Origin: CAWCUK01 sp963798775
GTDB lineage: Bacteria; Bacteroidota; Ignavibacteria; Ignavibacteriales; Ignavibacteriaceae
Direction of reading: 5' to 3'
Length of the DNA: 64,000 nt
Assembly: GCA_963798775.1 (NCBI GenBank)
Contig: CAWCUK010000001.1
Coordinates: forward strand, 1,798,001 to 1,862,000
The notes below the pieces were generated by a model. It was not told the origin of the DNA and ran no database searches. It was given only the letters and a program-made list of their open reading frames with translations. Each line of letters opens with the position of its first letter. The first letter of the stretch is position 1. The translations under genes were made by a program, and so were the position numbers. Of this stretch, positions 9,893-17,935 are shown piece by piece.

Positions 9893-11200
9893 TTAGAAGG
9901 AAATTACAGCTTCTAACATCATTCCGTTAAATTTACCGCCGTTGTAGATGCTTGTTGAAGCAAAATCGTTATAAGTTTGATTTACATATTCTAACTTTGT
10001 TAAAACATTTTTGGTTAAGAACCAACCGAAAGCCGCTTGAACTCTGTTAATAGAAACTTCATTTTGATCTTTATTCGCTAATTTACCGCTAACTGTATTG
10101 TATCTTAATCCAACATAGAAGTTATCGTCAGAACCGAATCTGTATAATCCGTCAACCGCTATTTGATTCCAAGCTCTTGTTTCTGTTGAACCCTTTACAT
10201 CTCCACCTTGAGGTCTTTCATAGGTTCCGAAAAATTCAAATCCTTTGTATTTGATGAAAGAGTTAACCATAATTGAAGTAATTTTATCCGCAAAATTAGG
10301 ATTCCATCTGCCTGATCTGAAATCATCGCCTGTTGCGGTAACACTTTGCATTACACTGTAGTATCTTGAACCGGAACGATCACCGGCGTATAAGTAGATG
10401 TTAGCTGCCTTACTGTTGTGATAAACAGAACCTGTTAAACGGAATCTTAAATCTTTATTTAATTGTTTATCATATCCTAGCTTTCCAATAAATCCTAATC
10501 CTGTTGCGCCTTCATCAACTACATCTTGATTTAATTTACCGTTTGTAAAACCGGCCATTGCAATAATGCCGTTGTTTTTATAATAAACTTCGCCGCCGAC
10601 TTCAGTTGTAAAAGCATCAAGAATATAATTGCCCACAAAAGGATTATATAAAGCCATCGCGTTGTCTGATCTTCTGTAGTGAGCATCGCCGTAATCTAAT
10701 TCCATTTGGCCTATTTTAATGGTAACAACATTCATTACGCTGCTTAAGAAACCTGGTTTAACAAAATCAAGTTTATCTATCTGTAAATAACCGCCTTTTA
10801 CATAAGTATTAGTGTGGTGTCTTGAAGACAGATAAGTTCTTAAATTCATTCTCATGCCGGGATATAACTGCACGTCTAAATCAAAATTAGCAGTCGGCAA
10901 ATTAAAATTAGAAGAAAGATCAACTAATTTATTTTTATTTACACCATTTCCGTCATCAACAAAGGCTGCGGAATTACTATTTTTAAGAGCTTGAAGCTGC
11001 ATTGTAGAAGCTCCGCCTACTCTTACATTAACGCCGGTATATGGGACAGTATCTTTTTTAGAAGTCTCAAATACATTTACACCTCTTTTGTCAGGGTATC
11101 TGTAATATTGTAAGTCTCTGCTTTGGCTAAATAATTCTTGACTGCTGAAGGCCAATATTACCAAAATAATACTTACTATTAGTGTCCATGTACGTTTCAT
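9893..11200 (-). CDS. Putative outer-membrane beta-barrel (porin-like) protein
   Basis: 435 residues with an N-terminal signal peptide that ends near LFSQS. The mature part alternates polar and hydrophobic residues, is rich in aromatic and glycine residues, and ends in a terminal phenylalanine (EAVISF), as outer-membrane barrels do. Strand-like stretches such as LRFRLTGSVYHNS and NFYVGLRYNTVSG support a barrel. Start chosen at 11200 because GAGAGG lies just upstream. Probably a porin or an anion/solute channel; no substrate can be read. It is divergent from the YceI genes, with a motif-rich 307-base gap between. Confidence 0.7.
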   Translation of the reverse strand: MKRTWTLIVSIILVILAFSSQELFSQSRDLQYYRYPDKRGVNVFETSKKDTVPYTGVNVRVGGASTMQLQALKNSNSAAFVDDGNGVNKNKLVDLSSNFNLPTANFDLDVQLYPGMRMNLRTYLSSRHHTNTYVKGGYLQIDKLDFVKPGFLSSVMNVVTIKIGQMELDYGDAHYRRSDNAMALYNPFVGNYILDAFTTEVGGEVYYKNNGIIAMAGFTNGKLNQDVVDEGATGLGFIGKLGYDKQLNKDLRFRLTGSVYHNSKAANIYLYAGDRSGSRYYSVMQSVTATGDDFRSGRWNPNFADKITSIMVNSFIKYKGFEFFGTYERPQGGDVKGSTETRAWNQIAVDGLYRFGSDDNFYVGLRYNTVSGKLANKDQNEVSINRVQAAFGWFLTKNVLTKLEYVNQTYNDFASTSIYNGGKFNGMMLEAVISF

Positions 11201-11507
11201 TTTTTTTCCTCTCAGATATTTGATTCAAGTTAATGAGTATGTTTTTGTTTGTTTCCCCACTTAAACAAAAAGGATACCAAACTATTTTTCGCCGCTATAC
11301 GAAAAAAAATAAAGAATAAGAATATTGGGTATTGCAATTCTGCAATGCGACGTAAATTTCCGTAATGCAAAGATGCAATGGAGGATTCGGTAATTCTTTA
11401 TAAATGGTTCTGATTAAAAGGAATTCACTTCTGGTATGAAGTTTGGATAAAAGGGGATAAAGATAATTGATAGAATTAAAAACAAAAACTTTATTTAGGA
11501 GAAAACG
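11201..11507. promoter_or_regulatory. Divergent intergenic region with clustered TGCAAT motifs
   Basis: The only gap above 300 bases in the window. It separates the barrel protein (-) from the YceI gene (+), so it must hold both promoters. It contains a perfect inverted repeat ATTGCA-ATTC-TGCAAT (11331-11346) and a tandem ATGCAA pair at 11365-11370 and 11373-11378, with similar TGCAATGCG sequence between. This spacing looks like an operator. A strong ribosome binding site (TTAGGAG, near 11494-11500) precedes the YceI start. No tRNA or ORF of note is seen. The operator role is inference. Confidence 0.4.
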
Positions 11508-12119
11508 ATGAAACAATTAAAAATATTCTTATTAGTAAGCTTATTTATGATTCCTGCTTTGCTTTATGCACAAAGCACCGGAAAAGTAGCATACAATTTA
11601 TTAGATAACAGCAAATTAGAAATAGACGGAACTTCTACTTTACACAATTTTGAAATAAACGCGAAAAAAATTGATGCGCGATTAAAAGCAACTTCTGAAT
11701 TTCAAAATTTTATAATCGCACCGACAAATGAATCTTTTGAGTTACAAATAACCATTCCGGTTAAAGATTTATCAAGCGGAAAAGACGGTATGGATGAAAA
11801 TATGCGAGATGCTTTTGACGCTGAAGATAATCCGAATATAACTTATGTATTTAAAACCGGTTCAAGCATCGCCGTTCCGGATTCCGGACAAAGCTGGTAT
11901 AAGATGGTTACTAACGGTGAACTTACCATAGCAGGCGTAAAGAAAAATGTTAATATGACTGTTTATTCTTATAAAGATAATGCCGGTGAAATACACTTTA
12001 AAGGAAGCAAAAAAATTAAAATGACCGATTATAAAATAGATCCTCCTACAATGTTTTTCGGTACGGTAAAAACCGGCGATGAAGTAACTATAAAATTTGA
12101 TTTACTATTTAAGAAATAA
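11508..12119 (+). CDS. YceI-family protein (first of a tandem pair)
   Basis: 203 residues with a signal peptide cut near LLYAQS, so it is periplasmic or outer-membrane associated. The YceI fold is marked by LEIDGTSTLHNFEI at the start, IPVKDLSSGKDGMDENMRDA in the middle, then GELTIAGVKKNVNM and a C-terminal PPTMFFGTVKTGDEVTIKFD. The YceI fold is lipocalin-like and binds long isoprenoids or lipids in characterised members; the ligand here is unknown. A clear AGGAG site lies upstream. The next gene is a diverged copy 58 bases downstream. Confidence 0.92.
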   Translation: MKQLKIFLLVSLFMIPALLYAQSTGKVAYNLLDNSKLEIDGTSTLHNFEINAKKIDARLKATSEFQNFIIAPTNESFELQITIPVKDLSSGKDGMDENMRDAFDAEDNPNITYVFKTGSSIAVPDSGQSWYKMVTNGELTIAGVKKNVNMTVYSYKDNAGEIHFKGSKKIKMTDYKIDPPTMFFGTVKTGDEVTIKFDLLFKK

Positions 12120-12177
12120 TTAGTAAGAATTTTTAAAGTAAAGATGTAAAAGGAAAAAAGAGAAAAGAGTAAGAGTG

Positions 12178-12846
12178 ATGAAAACGTTAAGTATAATATT
12201 ATTATTAGGAATATTGGTCAGTTTGAACGCGCAAAGTCAGAATGAATTATACCGTTTAGAATATACATTGCTGCCTAGCAGCAGCATAGGATTTGACGGA
12301 AGCTCTAACGTAAATACTTTCTCTTATAAATCTAATTCAATTCATGGGTCGGGATTCGGAATAATAACCCCGAATAAAAAATCTGTTATTGAAGAACAAA
12401 AGGTAAAAATAATATTACCTGTAAGAACTTTAAACTCCGGTTCCGACGCTATGAATGAGGATATGTACAAAGCACTAAAATCAGATGAATATCCCTATAT
12501 TGAATTTGATTTATTAAGCGCTGCGTTAAGCGACAGTGCAACCAAAGATAATACTTATTATTTAAATACAACCGGCAGTTTAACAGTTGCGGGGTGTACA
12601 AAAAAAATAAATATGAAATTTAAAGTTGAAAAGAACTCGGATAATACATATAGAATGGTGGGAAATAAAAAATTATCTATGAAAGAATTTGGAATCACTC
12701 CTCCCACCGCTTTCTTTGGTTTAATTAAAGCCGATGATGTACTTGAAGCCAAATTTAATTTAGTAGCCGAAGTTCAATTGGATAATATAATGCTTAGTAA
12801 AAATTACGGTGAAAACGGCAAAATTTCCGGCGAAGTCGGTAAATAA
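12178..12846 (+). CDS. YceI-family protein (second of a tandem pair)
   Basis: 222 residues from the ATG at 12178; a GTG three bases earlier is a less likely start. It has a signal peptide ending near NAQS and the same YceI landmarks as its neighbour (GFDGSSNVNTFSY, VRTLNSGSDAMNEDMYKAL, GSLTVAGCTKKINMKF, PPTAFFGLIKADDVLEAKF). It is clearly diverged from the first copy and has an extra C-terminal tail of about 25 residues (AEVQLDNIMLSKNYGENG...). An old tandem duplication is likely, perhaps with a different ligand. Confidence 0.9.
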   Translation: MKTLSIILLLGILVSLNAQSQNELYRLEYTLLPSSSIGFDGSSNVNTFSYKSNSIHGSGFGIITPNKKSVIEEQKVKIILPVRTLNSGSDAMNEDMYKALKSDEYPYIEFDLLSAALSDSATKDNTYYLNTTGSLTVAGCTKKINMKFKVEKNSDNTYRMVGNKKLSMKEFGITPPTAFFGLIKADDVLEAKFNLVAEVQLDNIMLSKNYGENGKISGEVGK

Positions 12847-12899
12847 TTATAGTGAAACTGCAATAACGGCATACCAACCGAAAGAATAGATTGGAATAA

Positions 12900-13050
12900 G
12901 TTGTAATTATTAAATGTAATTCTTGTCCGGCAGTAAAAAGTAAAGTTGATAATAGTTTGAAAAAATTTGAAGATGAAAGACCGAATGTTGATAAATATAA
13001 TTTTTACTGCCGACTTGCTTTTTTACCAAGAGATAAAGGAATGAAATAGA
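12900..13050 (+). other. Coding-like stretch without a start, overlapping a 12-bp inverted repeat
   Basis: Between the second YceI gene and the PAS gene one frame stays open and reads like real protein (KCNSCPAVKSK near the start, YNFYCRLAFLPRDKGMK at the end), but has no good start codon near its beginning. The same DNA carries a perfect 12-base inverted repeat, CGGCAGTAAAAA at 12928-12939 and its complement at 13001-13012, with a 61-base loop. It may be the remnant of a small CxxC protein gene, a gene with a damaged start, or a structured transcript. Evidence is thin. Confidence 0.3.
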
Positions 13051-13058
13051 GAAAAAGG

Positions 13059-13400
13059 ATGACTGATGTTAATACAAAATACCGAATAATTTACGATTTA
13101 ATTGATGAAATGGTTTTCATACTTAATTCACAATTTAAAATTATAAACTATAATTCCGCAGCCGGAAAAATACTTGCGTTAACCCCGAATGGATTATTAG
13201 AAAATTCAATCAGTAAATTAGTGGATAAAAAGAGCTGGCTTCCGCTTTACAAAATATTGAATAGTGAAAAAATATTTGATACACAGATTGTAAAATTTAT
13301 TAATCAAGATGGAAGTTCATTTTATTCGGCGCTAAAAATTCATCAAGTAAAATTTCGTGATGAAAAAATCATAATTATTATCGCCAAAAATCTCATCTAG
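13059..13400 (+). CDS. Small stand-alone PAS-domain protein
   Basis: 113 residues that consist of little more than one PAS domain: YDLIDEMVFILNSQFKIINYN is the opening strand pair, then NSAAGKILALTPNGLLENSI, and an FINQDGSSFYSALKIHQVKF C-terminal sheet ending IIIIAKNL. No kinase, HTH or cyclase domain is attached. It could be a sensory partner for a separate histidine kinase or a truncated sensor. The stop is followed by AT-rich DNA with no continuation of a signalling protein in any frame, so truncation by a simple frameshift is unlikely. Confidence 0.75.
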   Translation: MTDVNTKYRIIYDLIDEMVFILNSQFKIINYNSAAGKILALTPNGLLENSISKLVDKKSWLPLYKILNSEKIFDTQIVKFINQDGSSFYSALKIHQVKFRDEKIIIIIAKNLI

Positions 13401-13509
13401 AACACCTGCGTTACTTTCTATTCTAAAATTGAACCTTTTTTACATTAAACATTTTACCTTTCAAAAAAAGTTTCTTAGTTTACTTTTATAATTCCAAAGG
13501 AACTTTAAT

Positions 13510-15180
13510 ATGAAAAATCGACTGCGTAAATTTTCTCCTTTCATAATTATTTCACTTGTCTCATTTCTTTTCGGCACCGCGGTAACACTTAGCTTAAGCG
13601 AAAATCCTATTACCCAACCGGTAGTTAACAAAGCTCAAAAAATTATAGGTTTTCAATTTAGCGCAGCGGAACAAGATTCAATGCTCGGGGATTTAAATTA
13701 CCGATTAAAACAATACAATCATCTTCGCGGTTATCATCTTGAAAATAGTGTGCCTCCGGCTATTTCTTTTAACCCGATTCCCGTTGGATTTGAGCTGAAA
13801 GCAGAAAAAAAAACCGCGGTATTCAGTGATTATTCAAAAACAAAACTGCCTGAGAATAAAGATGAACTTGCCTTTTATTCCATCGGGGAGTTAGCGCAGT
13901 TAATTAAAAGCCGCCAAATAACTTCTGTTGAATTGACGAAATTTTTTCTTGACAGACTGAAAAAGTATAACCCTTATCTTCATTGTGTAATTACATTTAC
14001 CGAAGATCGCGCAATGAAGGACGCAAAGAAAGCCGATAATGAAATAGCTGACGGAAATTATAAAGGTTTATTGCATGGTATTCCATTCGGAGTAAAAGAT
14101 CTTTTAGCAACCAAAGATTATAAAACAACATGGGGCGCCGGACCGTATAAAAATCAAATGATAAATGAAGACGCGGCGGTAATTAAAAAATTAGAAGATG
14201 CCGGAGCTGTGCTTGTCGCAAAATTATCAATGGGCGCTTTGGCTTGGGGAGATATTTGGTTCGGCGGGATGACCAGAAATCCATGGAATATCAAAGAAGG
14301 CTCAAGCGGATCATCGGCCGGCCCCGGATCCGCTGTTTCTGCGGGTTTAATTCCTTTTGCAATCGGTACAGAAACTTGGGGTTCAATAGTTTCTCCCTCT
14401 ACTGTGTGCGGAATTACCGGTTTGCGTCCAACTTACGGAAGAGTAAGCAGAAGCGGAGCTATGGCATTAAGCTGGTCGATGGATAAAATAGGCCCGATGT
14501 GCAGAAATGTTGAAGATTGTGCGATTGTATTTAATTCGATATACGGCCCCGATGAAAAAGACCAAACATTATTTAACTCGCCGTTTAATTATAATCCTAA
14601 AGTAAATATTAAAGGATTAAAAATTGGTTATCTAAAAAAAGATTTTGGCAGCGATTATGATTTTAAAACCAATGATTCTTTAACTATTGTAAAATTAAAA
14701 GAAATGGGTGCCGATTTAATTCCCATCGAATTGCCCGATGAATATGTAAATGATTTATCCTTTATTCTGGATGCCGAATGCAGTGCTGCTTTTGAAGATT
14801 TAATTATCAGTAACCGGGACGATTTATTAACTCGCCAAATAAAGAATGCTTGGCCGAATGTTTTTAGAGCTTCCCGCTTTATCCCGGCCGCGGATTATGT
14901 AAATGCAAATAGAGTACGCTATATGATAATTCAAAAAATGGCCGCGCTGATGAAAAAAATCGATTTATACCTCGCCCCTTCCGATGCCGGAGATAATTCC
15001 TTACTTACAAATTTAACCGGACATCCTTTGGTGGTTGTTCCGAATGGATTTATTGACGGAATGCCGACCAGTATTACATTCGTTGGAAATTTATTTGATG
15101 AAGCTAAAATACTGGCTGTAGCTAAAGCATATCAGGATGCCACAGATTTTCATTTATCACATCCTGCGTTAAATTTTTAA
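13510..15180 (+). CDS. Membrane-anchored or exported amidase (amidase signature family)
   Basis: 556 residues. An N-terminal hydrophobic segment (FIIISLVSFLFGTAVTL) acts as a signal or anchor, followed by a linker of about 100 residues and the amidase signature domain. The Ser-cisSer-Lys triad is visible: K196 in GVKDLL, S266 in the GSSGSS motif, and nucleophile S292 in GTETWGSIVSP, with spacing normal for the family. Such enzymes hydrolyse amides in the periplasm; the substrate is unknown. It is not GatA, which is cytosolic and lacks the leader. An AAAGGA site precedes the start. Confidence 0.9.
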   Translation: MKNRLRKFSPFIIISLVSFLFGTAVTLSLSENPITQPVVNKAQKIIGFQFSAAEQDSMLGDLNYRLKQYNHLRGYHLENSVPPAISFNPIPVGFELKAEKKTAVFSDYSKTKLPENKDELAFYSIGELAQLIKSRQITSVELTKFFLDRLKKYNPYLHCVITFTEDRAMKDAKKADNEIADGNYKGLLHGIPFGVKDLLATKDYKTTWGAGPYKNQMINEDAAVIKKLEDAGAVLVAKLSMGALAWGDIWFGGMTRNPWNIKEGSSGSSAGPGSAVSAGLIPFAIGTETWGSIVSPSTVCGITGLRPTYGRVSRSGAMALSWSMDKIGPMCRNVEDCAIVFNSIYGPDEKDQTLFNSPFNYNPKVNIKGLKIGYLKKDFGSDYDFKTNDSLTIVKLKEMGADLIPIELPDEYVNDLSFILDAECSAAFEDLIISNRDDLLTRQIKNAWPNVFRASRFIPAADYVNANRVRYMIIQKMAALMKKIDLYLAPSDAGDNSLLTNLTGHPLVVVPNGFIDGMPTSITFVGNLFDEAKILAVAKAYQDATDFHLSHPALNF

Positions 15181-15210
15181 TATTTGAAATAAAACAATTG
15201 ATATAGGCTA

Positions 15211-15630
15211 ATGTTTTTTGAAAAACGCTTAACCGAAGAAAAAATTTTTTATCAAAATCCCCAGACATATGTAATTAGGCTGGGATGGCAGATTGCTGAA
15301 ACTCCCGGTTCAAATAATATGGTTGATTATGCTGAAAATGAAATGAAAACCAAAGGTGAAATTACTGCCAGCAGAAAGTGGCTTCCCGCTTGCTCTTATA
15401 TTTCTGATACCGTACATCTATTATTTAAAATAAGCCAAATGCAATTTGGGCTTTATATGATTAATTCTAACGATCATTGGAATTTTTTTGAAATCATTTC
15501 GGCTATAAACAATAAATATAATTTTAATTGGAATGTTATACCGACGGAAGATTTTGAATTTGATCAAAGACTTTTAGATGATAAAATAAGAACCCCGAGC
15601 TTAAATCATCATTTACCTTCACTTAAATAA
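15211..15630 (+). CDS. Fragment: C-terminal substrate-binding half of an RmlD-like sugar-nucleotide reductase
   Basis: 139 residues that match only the C-terminal half of dTDP-4-dehydrorhamnose reductase-type proteins: TYVIRLGWQIAE corresponds to the 'IRTSWLYG' region, FGLYMINSNDHWNFFEI to the 'GIYHLSN...SWYEFA' region, and DDKIRTPSL to the terminal 'RP..S.L' motif. The N-terminal Rossmann half with its GxxGxxG NAD site and YxxxK catalytic pair is absent, and only 30 bases separate this gene from the amidase stop, so it cannot be hidden in another frame. Probably a remnant left by a deletion, or a reduced protein with a binding role only. Confidence 0.6.
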   Translation: MFFEKRLTEEKIFYQNPQTYVIRLGWQIAETPGSNNMVDYAENEMKTKGEITASRKWLPACSYISDTVHLLFKISQMQFGLYMINSNDHWNFFEIISAINNKYNFNWNVIPTEDFEFDQRLLDDKIRTPSLNHHLPSLK

Positions 15631-15751
15631 ATATTTTTTGTTAAGAATCACAGAAAAATCAACTTCATATAATTATTCAATTCTATACTTTAATTTCTAA
15701 TGATAATTACATATTAAAGAAATATCTTTATCAGAATAATATTAATTAGAA

Positions 15752-16453
15752 ATGATACCCATTAAGATTAAACCACAGCCGGATGATTCAACTTGCGGCC
15801 CAACCAGCCTTCACGCTGTTTACAAATATTACGGTGATAAAATTGGACTTAAGCAAGTAATTTCCGAAGTTTCTTATTTAGATGAAGGGGGAACACATGC
15901 CGTATTTCTTGGTTCGCACGCTCTTAAACGTGGATATTCGGCCAGAATTTATACTTATAATTTAAAAATATTTGATCCTTCCTGGTTCTTAAATGGTGAC
16001 AACATTAAAGAAAAATTAAGAAGTCAATTGCGATATAAAAAAGATAAAAAGCTGCAGACAGCATCAAAAGCTTATATTGAATTTTTAGAACTCGGCGGTG
16101 AAATACTGAATGAGGATTTAACTCCTTTATTATTAAAAAGATATTTTCATAAAAACATTCCGATATTAACAGGCTTAAGCGCTACTTATCTATATCAAAG
16201 TAAAAGGGAATATGCGGATGATCTGGGACGTTCAGTATATGATGATATTATCGGGTATCCTATGGGGCATTTTGTGGTACTTTGCGGTTATGATGAAGAT
16301 AAAAAACATGTTTTAGTGGCCGATCCGTATATCGATAATAATATTGTAAAAAACAATAACTATTACTCAATCAAATCTTCACGAATTATAAACGCAATTA
16401 TGCTCGGCATAGTTACTTATGATTCCAAATTATTAATTATTCAACCCAAATAA
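15752..16453 (+). CDS. C39-like (papain-fold) cysteine peptidase
   Basis: 233 residues, cytosolic (no signal). The N-terminus PDDSTCGPTSLHAVYKYYG carries the catalytic Cys15 in the context typical of C39-like double-glycine peptidases (DUF3335-like). The His is H173 in YPMGHFVVLCGYD and the Asp is D191 in VADPY, completing a C-H-D triad. No ABC transporter domains are attached, so this is the stand-alone type. It starts the peptide-ligase operon and ends 6 bases before the ATP-grasp gene. It may process or release the peptide that the ligases make, or act as a transpeptidase; that role is inferred from context. Confidence 0.85.
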   Translation: MIPIKIKPQPDDSTCGPTSLHAVYKYYGDKIGLKQVISEVSYLDEGGTHAVFLGSHALKRGYSARIYTYNLKIFDPSWFLNGDNIKEKLRSQLRYKKDKKLQTASKAYIEFLELGGEILNEDLTPLLLKRYFHKNIPILTGLSATYLYQSKREYADDLGRSVYDDIIGYPMGHFVVLCGYDEDKKHVLVADPYIDNNIVKNNNYYSIKSSRIINAIMLGIVTYDSKLLIIQPK

Positions 16454-16459
16454 GGATTT

Positions 16460-17935
16460 ATGCATAAAATTGTAGTATTAAATAATCCCAAAGATTGGGA
16501 TATAAATTTTGACGACGTTGAAATAGTTCAAGCGAAAGCTTATTTAACTGACCCGGTTTATTCCGAAATGCAAAATGCGCGTGTATTTAATTTATGCCGC
16601 TCATATCGATACCAGAGCACCGGATATTATGTTTCACTTTTAGCCGAAGCACGAGGGCACCGTTCGTTCCCGAATATTTCAACTTTACAGGATATTAAAT
16701 CTAAAACCTTAATTAGAGTAATATCAGATGATATTGATGAATTGATACAAAAAAGCCTTTCCAAGATTCAATCGAAAGATTTTATTTTAAGCATTTATTT
16801 CGGACATAATGTAGCCAAACAGTATGAAAAATTAAGTACACAACTTTATAATCTTTTTCAAGCTCCTTTATTAAGGGCACATTTCACTTATAACAAAAAA
16901 TGGATACTTCAGCAAATTTCCCCTATTACTTTAAATGAAATTCCGGAGCATCATAAACCTTATATTGAAGATTTCGCCAAATCTTATTTTTCTAAAAAAA
17001 GATATTCTGCGATTAAAATACAAAGGGCTCAATACGATTTAGCCATTTTGGTTAACCATGCTGAAAAGTTACCGCCGAGTAATGAGAAGGCAATCGAAAA
17101 ATTTATTAGTGCCGGTGAAAGTCTAGGAATAAGATCGGAAATTATAACTAAGGATGATTTTAACAGGATACCTGAATTTGACGCTTTATTTATTCGTGAA
17201 ACTACCACTGTAAATAACCATACATATCGATTTTCAAGAAGAGCTCTTGCGGAAGGTCTTGCGGTTATTGACGATCCATGGTCAATTCTTCAATGTACAA
17301 ATAAAGTTTATTTAGCGGAAGCATTAACCAAAGCAAAAATACCAATTCCTAAAACTGTAATTGTTCATAAAGATAATTTGGATTCTGTGGAAGAAGAACT
17401 TGGTTTACCCTGCGTATTAAAACAGCCGGATAGTTCATTTTCACAAGGTGTAGTAAAAGTAAATGACCGTGAACAGCTGAAAATTGAATTAGAAAAACTG
17501 CTGGAAGATTCAGAATTAATTATCGCCCAGGAATTTACTCCAACCGATTTTGACTGGAGAATAGGAGTGCTGGACGGCGAACCATTATTCGCGTGTAAAT
17601 ATTTTATGGCAAAAGATCATTGGCAGATTTATAATTGGAACGGCAATGACGCAGAAACAGATTACGGGAATTATTCTACTCTTCCGATTAATAAAGTCCC
17701 TAAGAAAATATTATCAACAGCGCTTAAAGCCGCTCATCAAATAGGCGAAGGATTATACGGTGTTGATTTAAAACAAATTGACGATAATGTAATGGTTATA
17801 GAAGTGAATGATAACCCTTCGATAGACGCCGGAGTGGAAGATAAAATTTTAAAAGATGATTTATATTTAACTATAATGCAATCCTTTAAAGAGAGAATTG
17901 AGCGGATAAGAAAAAGTAAGGAACTGCATATATGA
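16460..17935 (+). CDS. RimK-like ATP-grasp ligase with RLAN N-terminal domain
   Basis: 491 residues. The first part (to about 190) is the RimK-like ATP-grasp N-terminal (RLAN) domain, with the characteristic YRYQSTGYYVSLLAEARGHR. A pre-ATP-grasp Rossmann-like part and the ATP-grasp domain follow: CTNKVYLAEAL, lysine-containing CVLKQPDSSFSQGV, the acidic cluster QEFTPTDFDWRIGV, and the metal site VIEVNDNPSID. Family members join a carboxylate to an amine through an acyl-phosphate, as RimK does when adding glutamates. It overlaps the next gene by 4 bases (ATGA), so the two are translationally coupled. The substrate is unknown. Confidence 0.92.
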   Translation: MHKIVVLNNPKDWDINFDDVEIVQAKAYLTDPVYSEMQNARVFNLCRSYRYQSTGYYVSLLAEARGHRSFPNISTLQDIKSKTLIRVISDDIDELIQKSLSKIQSKDFILSIYFGHNVAKQYEKLSTQLYNLFQAPLLRAHFTYNKKWILQQISPITLNEIPEHHKPYIEDFAKSYFSKKRYSAIKIQRAQYDLAILVNHAEKLPPSNEKAIEKFISAGESLGIRSEIITKDDFNRIPEFDALFIRETTTVNNHTYRFSRRALAEGLAVIDDPWSILQCTNKVYLAEALTKAKIPIPKTVIVHKDNLDSVEEELGLPCVLKQPDSSFSQGVVKVNDREQLKIELEKLLEDSELIIAQEFTPTDFDWRIGVLDGEPLFACKYFMAKDHWQIYNWNGNDAETDYGNYSTLPINKVPKKILSTALKAAHQIGEGLYGVDLKQIDDNVMVIEVNDNPSIDAGVEDKILKDDLYLTIMQSFKERIERIRKSKELHI

